Source: Jacaranda mimosifolia (lineage: Eukaryota > Streptophyta > Magnoliopsida > Lamiales > Bignoniaceae). Taken from it: a stretch of 64,000 nucleotides of DNA. The notes beneath the pieces are model-generated. The model saw only the letters and a list, made by a program, of their open reading frames with translations, was not told the DNA's origin and made no database searches. This document shows, piece after piece, positions 58,515 through 64,000 of this stretch. Numbering within the stretch: position 1 is the first letter of the stretch; each line of letters starts with the position of its first letter. Location of the stretch: the NCBI GenBank assembly GCA_018894105.1, contig CM032118.1, forward strand, positions 33,274,690 through 33,338,689, read 5' to 3'. Position numbers and translations under genes: made by a program.

Positions 58515-59215
58515 TGAAGTGTAAGCTAGATTGGTTCGTGGTAAAACTGAAAGAAAGGATTCTAATGTGATTATTTTACCGATGCGGTGGATCGATGCTA
58601 GGCTAGTATTCAAAATCGTCGAACAATCCTGCAAAAAAGAACCAATTAGGGGCACTGAAAAGGTTTTCGGTGAAAATCCTCCTATGCTTAAGTTAGTCCT
58701 CTTATTTTATGTTGAATTCAAGAGAAATATGCTTGTATTTTATTGTGTGTGTATATGTAAAACTAAAATTTACCTTTCTTTTATTTGGTGACTATATATG
58801 GGAGTACGAATATCTTGATTTTCAGCCACAAATCTGTGATTCTTTGCTATCTCTTTCCTTCAATCTCGCCCTTACCATCTTAAAATCCCTAAAATCCTAG
58901 GATCCTATGGGAACATGGGATAGGATACCTAACACTTAGGTCAGCTCTTCAGGCTTTGTGAGTGACTTACTGTGATGCAGAGTAGAATAGGACATGCCTG
59001 CATTGAAATAAACCCAACAGGCCGAGGTGATCTAATAACAATAGTCTACTCAGCTATTGGTTTGCCTTTAGGTTAGCTCAACTAGAGAAACCTAACCTAA
59101 AGATCCAACAAGTCTGGAGAGCCTTATCTTAAGGTCATTTTTGCTTTAGGTGAGGCTTAGGAGAGCTTACAACTCAGCTCAGCTCTCAAACCATATATTA
59201 GTAGTATCACCACTC
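58515..59215 (-). repeat. Probable 3' LTR of the right-hand Tat element
   Basis: On the - strand a polypurine tract CATTAGGGGGGAG (59216-59228) is followed by TGGTGATACTACTAATAT, a good LTR start. The LTR contains CCCATATATAGTCACC (TATA-like) and CAATAAAATAC (polyadenylation-like). A plausible end is TTACACTTCA at about 58515. The left boundary is uncertain because the partner LTR is outside the window. Confidence 0.5.
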
Positions 59216-59624
59216 CCCCCTAATGAGAATGAAGGCAGACAACATTTAACTATCCAATTGAAGGTGTCTTTCAAATTCATACTTAGAGCCACACATTCAT
59301 AGGTTTTCGTGCTCTCTTCAAAATCCCCCCCCATTAAGACATGTGTATGGATACCAAGCCCCTATCTTTTCTATTCAATTGGTTATTAAATTCCCTTTTT
59401 CAAATCCATCCCTCTCTCCCATATATCCGTTACTTGCGTTTATTCTGAATAACTCCTCCTTACATTCATCCTTCATACCTTCTAGTTGCAATGGCTATCT
59501 CAAAGTTTTTTTGCTCTCTCCACTTACAAGTTTTTTCTCTTTTCCTCTCTTTCTTATTTTTTCACTTGAGAAAACTTCCCTATTATTTTGATTAATTCTA
59601 TCAATGGCAAGTTCCTCTTTGAAT

Positions 59625-61733
59625 TGAACCAATATGGGATGACGACTCGAGTGATTTCTTCTTCGAGTTTCCACTAAGCGAGTTTAAAGCGAGTCAAGAG
59701 AGTGTACTCATGGATTTTTTAAGGATTCCGGTGGATCATGTGATTCATATTCCCAACCCTAAGGATCGTCCTTATCCCAATTTTGCCACTTTCCATATTA
59801 AGCAACTTAGGGCAAGTCTTTTGTTTTCTATTAACCTTCTATTTTTTGACATTTTCTATGTTTATGGGATTCCCCTGTCCCAATTTAGCCCAAATTCTAT
59901 AAGGATTATGGTAGGATATACCGTTCTATATGGATATTTGGATATTTCTGCTAATGCTTCATCCTTTTACATCTTTTTCCAACCAAAGTCTATAGATGTG
60001 AGATACTTCTATTTGAACTGTCCTGGTGACACTCATTTCCTAAAGGGGTCACCTAGTGTCATCAAAAGGTGTGCTATTATTTATTTATTTATTTTTTGTT
60101 TCTAGACTAGATCCCTGGAATTTTCTCTTGAAATAGATGGCTGAAACCCCAAATCAGCCTTCAAACTAAGTAATAGAGGTCTCTGCCACCAAAAGAAGCT
60201 TAATTTATTAAATACGCACAAGTTTAAGGTCGATTTGATAAAGGAAATAGGGGTTTGGCACCTCCTGGAGAAGAGTTTGGGAGGCTATTTGGTACATCTT
60301 CTAACTATATGTTTCATAATGTAGATTTAGAATAAACTAATCTATGAAGTTATGTTGCTGGGTTATTGCTTTCTCACCTCCCAGTTTTGAATTTCAATGT
60401 ATATTGTAACTCTTTTCTTGCAAACGAGATAATTATGGATGCATTCACTTCAACTAAATCTAAAGAGCAAGAGGCATAGAAGAATAAGCCCAAAAAGAAG
60501 GAGACCTGCTCCAGCTTTTCTACCCCTATCAAGCATCCTGCCAGCTATGAGAGCTTCTACCCATAAAAGGAGGTCAAATGCCCCTTCTACCACCCTTCAT
60601 GAGCTTCCCCCACTTTCTCAGCTCAAGAAGAATGTTGCTAAGGAGGCCATTTTTTCAGGAAGGGTGCTTATCCATTGTTCCCATCGTGCGTCCTTCACTA
60701 GCAAACCCGTCACTCCTTCAATTAACTCTTCTCTTCTATCCGGGGGCTCCGTCCTCGAAAGAGAATGTACCAGTTTAGGCCAAGACTTTCTCCTAATAGC
60801 TCCAAATGAGACTGACCGTCAATGCTTCAACAAACTTGCCCTCTTTGCACTCATGGCTCGATGGTCTTCACACGTGGCCAAGGTGATCTTAGTTCTCCCT
60901 ACTGATTTTTCATTTTTTGATGAATTTATTTTATACACCTGACTCTTGTGAATTTCATGGGTTTATCCTCTCCAGCGGTGTTATTACTCAATGAGAGAAA
61001 GACAGAGAGAGGTTAGCTCAACTTACTAAGGAGAATTCCTTTCTGTCAGCTCAGTTGCAAAGGGCTTAAAACAATTTAAGGTAAGTTTATGAGCTAAAAG
61101 AGCAGTTGGTTATTGCCAAAGAAAAGTAAGATGAGGTTGTGGTGACCAACAAAAAGTTGGATGCTCAATTACTTGACGCTATTAGTCGTTTGGATGAGGA
61201 AAAAAGACTGGCAAAGGGGAGGGGCGCCATAAAGCTCAAGAGAAGTTTTTCGTTATTTTTCCTTTCACTGAGGAAGGAAAAGCTTATCTCGAATCATACT
61301 TTGAGAGCCGGGTTTCAGATTAAATATAGTCTACAAAGTTCAAAAAGGCTACAACTGATGTCGCTATGAAGTGCTACTACTACGATTTTGATTATTGTCG
61401 TGATAAGGTCATGAAGCATGGTAAGTTTGCTAAGGGAGGAGATAGGCTAAAATTTCTAAATAAAGATGAAGGTCTGCTCTACCATCTAGTGTCGGAAAGT
61501 GAAAAATGAGAGGAAACTGAAGGGGCCCCTAATGCAGAAAATGTTGATGCAGCAACTAGCTCAGCTTAGAATATTGATGTAGCCACTAGTTCAGCTCTGA
61601 CTTATTCAACTCATTTTGGTTCTGGCCCACCCCCTTCATCCTGGAAAGCAAACATTCTTTTGTATCAAGGAGAACTATTCTTCTCTTTAGCTGTTTTCAT
61701 TTGTTTTGTTTTTTTTTTAACTTCATCTGTATA
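59625..61733 (+). pseudogene. Accessory ORF of the 'putative gypsy type transposon' family (PF04195-like), antisense to pol
   Basis: 59700-60100 matches the family pattern: FLRIPVDHVIHIPNPKDRPY, then YGIPLSQFSPNSIRIMVGYT, then a Phe/Tyr-rich stretch ending GSPSVIKRC. A basic, Ser/Pro-rich segment follows (60440-60620, RRISPKRRRPAPAF), then a conserved-looking region to 60942. A coiled coil comes next (about 60990-61230: LKEQLVIAKEK, KLDAQLLDAISRLDEEKRLA). The tail includes YYYDFDYCRDKV (61375-61410) and ends at about 61733. Stops and frameshifts near 60105, 60478, 60942, 61070 and 61369 make it a pseudogene. Function of this family is unknown; it is found in the 3' regions of plant gypsy elements. 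Confidence 0.72.
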
Positions 61734-62207
61734 AATAATATACATGTTTCTGGTTTTTTCCTTATTGGTTTTGTTGAAGATACTTGTTGCTTCTTGAAGA
61801 ACCCTTCATAATCTCTACAGAACTTCTATTAATAGGTGTAGTCTTGCGTCCTTAGCAGTATCTCTATTGAGGTCAATCCTTACCTTAGGGCTCATTCAGA
61901 GGCCCTTCAAGATCATCATAAGTCTCAGTAGACTTTATTTTAAGGTAAGTCTTTGCCTTCTCGTCTTTAGCTTCCATAGGATGTGTAAAAAACACATTAT
62001 TGAAAATATAAATTATTGAAAACATTGCAACAACAATATTATTAATTGAAGAATAGAATCAATTATTCAGAAGGTCATAAATCTGATAAACAAAAGATAT
62101 AATAAAATGTGAATATCAAGAAAAAAAACTCTTTCAAGTTCTGAATATTCCAAGGCCTGGGTAGTTTCTTGCCAGGCATATTCTCTAATTCATAAACTCA
62201 TTCCTTT
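61734..62207. other. Spacer between the convergent accessory ORF and integrase
   Basis: About 470 bp with no coding signal; both genes point into it (+ from the left, - from the right). Confidence 0.5.
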
Positions 62208-63100
62208 AGTAATTTAATCACCTTGAGAGATCGTTCCCAGGTATGCTCCAATTTCCCAATAGGTATGGTAACTTAACCCTCCTGGGAACTAGGTCTCCTT
62301 CTTTCAAGATGCAAACCTTTACTTTCTTATTGAAGATAATTAGCATTTTTTGCTTATACTTAATCATAACTTGTTCAGCAACATCCCCTTTTTCTTCAAT
62401 CAGATCCAAGCTATACTTAACGAGTTCTTCATTATCTTTTAGGTTAAAATGTCGAATGCTATAGGTCTCCATCCCAATTTCAACAAGGATAACAACTTCC
62501 ATTCCAAACACCACATTGTAAGGTGTTTCTCCAACAGTATTCTAAGATGTCGTGTAATAGGACCAAAGTATTCCTAGCAGTTCATCAACCCATTCTCCTC
62601 GGCAACCCTCTAACTTACTCATCAAACCATCTAACAAAGTGCAATTGGTTACCTCTACCTAGCCATTGCTATGCGGATATACAATGGAGCTAAACCTCTT
62701 AATTATTTTCATTTCTTTACACTATGCTTGCACTTTTTCCCCTTAGAATTGCCACCCATTATCAAACACCAATTCTTTGGGCACCCCAAACCTTTAGACT
62801 ATTTTTTTTTCATATAAACTATAGCACTTCATCCTCAGTAATATTCGTGAGGGCATATGCTTCTACCTACTTAGTAAAGTAGTCTATAACTACTAGGAGA
62901 AACTTCTTTTGGGCTACCACTACTAATAGAGGCCCTATCACATCGACCCTCCACTTAGCAAAAGGCTAAAGGGAGCTCATCACCGTGATTCACTCAGTAG
63001 GTTGATGAATAGCATAAGCTATCCTCTAGTAATTGCCACAATGCTTCACTAGCCTTTAAGCTTTAACTCGGAGTGTTGGCCAAAAGCATCTAGCTCGAAG
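62208..63100 (-). pseudogene. Tat integrase of the right-hand element
   Basis: On the - strand: WRVDVIGPLLVV (first catalytic Asp, near 62950), VIDYFTK followed by VEAYALTNITEDEV, VFDNGW-like (second Asp), and the C-terminal part 62218-62514 with VVFGMEVVILVEIGMETYSI and VKVCILKEGDLVPRRVKLP. The core is full of stops and frameshifts. Confidence 0.85.
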
Positions 63101-64000
63101 TACCTTTATCAGCTAAAAATTCCTCCTAGATGATTACCACAACACCATGCATGCACTTTTCTTAACACGCATTCAATTTCAACTCCTGAGAGGCAACTCA
63201 ACAAAGGAAAAGTAAAACGATTTCTTGTATAGTATGTCATCAATAAGTACGAACCTAGCAGATTAGATCCAGGTCTTCTTATCTTCTTAGTTTGAACTGG
63301 CGAGACATCTAATTATGGGAGTTCGCCAATCCTCTTCTTCTGAAGCATTAAGCAACTTTTCCTCAATGCTAGGTTTTCCAATCTCTGCACCTACACAATT
63401 GTATTCTCAAAACCTAACAAAGAATTGGCTATCTTAGCTAATTGGTCAGCTAAAAAATTTTCAACCTCGAGGATCTGCAAAAGTTGAAACTTCCTAAACT
63501 GACCTTTTAGTTCATTCACCTTCTAAAGATATCTTTCCATTCTTTACTCCTTGACCTCATCAACCCCTTCCATCTGCTTGACCACTGACTGCAAATTGGA
63601 GTATATTATTATCCTGATTGCTCAATTAGCCAAAGCCATTATCAACCCCATAACCAGAGGTTCATATTTTACCTCATTATTCGAGGCTCAAAAGGTAAAT
63701 TTAATAGCCATGTCTATGAGATCTCCTTTAGGGCAAGTGAGAACAATCCTAACTCTACTGTCCATATTTGTAGAAAATCCATCAATATGTAAAGTCTAGC
63801 ACCTCTCATTATCTGCTACGACCGCAACTTCTACTAAGAAGTCTGTAAGGGCTTGTCCTTTAATAGCAACACAAGGCTCACACCATGTGTTATATTCCCT
63901 TAACTCTACAACCTATTTAACCATCCTCCCCAATACCTCAAAGCGGCTAAGGATCTTCTTCAAGGGATGATAAGTTCGCGCTATAATAATATGAGATAAA
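63101..64000 (-). pseudogene. RNase H end and archaeal-type RNase H of the right-hand Tat element (cut by the window edge)
   Basis: Reading leftwards from 64000: the end of the RT-linked RNase H (ISYYYSANLS, then GRMVKxVVELREYNTWCEPC and IKGQALTDFLVE, about 63840-63950). Then the aRNH: TLHIDGFS (Asp), ASNNEVKYEPLVMGLIMALA (Glu) and VENFLADQLAKIANSLLGFE (Asp, about 63430-63480). Stops and frameshifts are present. The remaining pol and gag lie outside the window. Confidence 0.8.

Larger units (their letters stand above)
58515..64000 (-). mobile_element. Ty3/gypsy Tat-lineage element on the - strand (3' part only)
   Basis: From the right edge leftwards: end of RNase H, aRNH, integrase (64000-62208), a spacer, an antisense accessory ORF of the PF04195 type (59625-61733 on +), a polypurine tract and a probable 3' LTR. 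The 5' half lies beyond 64000. All coding parts carry stops. Confidence 0.8.

Noticed and set aside
58531..58791. + strand ORF of 86 codons
   Set aside because: It falls in the probable 3' LTR of the right-hand Tat element and has no family resemblance.

Overview
This window is plant nuclear DNA, almost certainly from a flowering plant and probably a eudicot. It is AT-rich, introns follow GT-AG rules, and it holds plant-specific families: HMA/CaaX (HIPP) proteins, plant mobile domain (PMD) proteins, Tat-lineage Ty3/gypsy elements with a second RNase H, Tork-like Ty1/copia, CACTA, Mutator-like (MULE) and hAT elements. It reads as gene-poor, transposon-dense chromatin. I find one convincing host gene: a two-intron, 139-residue HIPP-like gene at 30129-30850 on the + strand.

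Layout. 1-2474 looks like the right end of a long gypsy LTR packed with minisatellites. 3.9-4.8 kb holds a cluster of tRNA-derived SINE-like fragments. 5.8-7.3 kb is a stop-riddled MULE transposase pseudogene preceded by tandem repeats. 9724-14474 is a well-delimited 4.75-kb transposon: about 0.98-kb terminal inverted repeats, a perfect 9-bp target duplication (CACATAACT), and a single five-exon PMD gene instead of a transposase. 15.56-18.78 kb is an unusual 3.2-kb block of short tandem families, with one unit inverted at its left edge. 20.9-24.1 kb has two hAT-like non-autonomous elements. 25207-28942 is a CACTA element (3-bp duplication ATA) whose coding region fuses N-terminal and accessory domains and lacks the catalytic transposase. 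The HIPP gene follows. 33297-41932 is a three-layer nest: a hAT element with 8-bp duplication ACTTCTTA is split by a copia element, and the copia gag is split by a deleted gypsy element with perfect 5-bp duplication GTAAG. 42228-54547 is a near full-length 12.3-kb Tat gypsy element whose 3' region carries a PMD pseudogene in antisense. 55.4-56.9 kb has two foldback MITEs. From about 58.5 kb to the right edge lies the 3' half of another Tat element on the - strand; its antisense accessory ORF is of the PF04195 ('putative gypsy type transposon') family.

Two themes stand out. PMD genes travel in the same window inside a DNA transposon and inside a retrotransposon. In both Tat elements an unrelated accessory gene sits antisense between integrase and the 3' LTR. 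Nearly all TE coding regions are pseudogenes, and the stops I checked are mostly explained by C-to-T or G-to-A changes, as expected for long-methylated DNA. All domain calls come from reading the translations, not from database searches.
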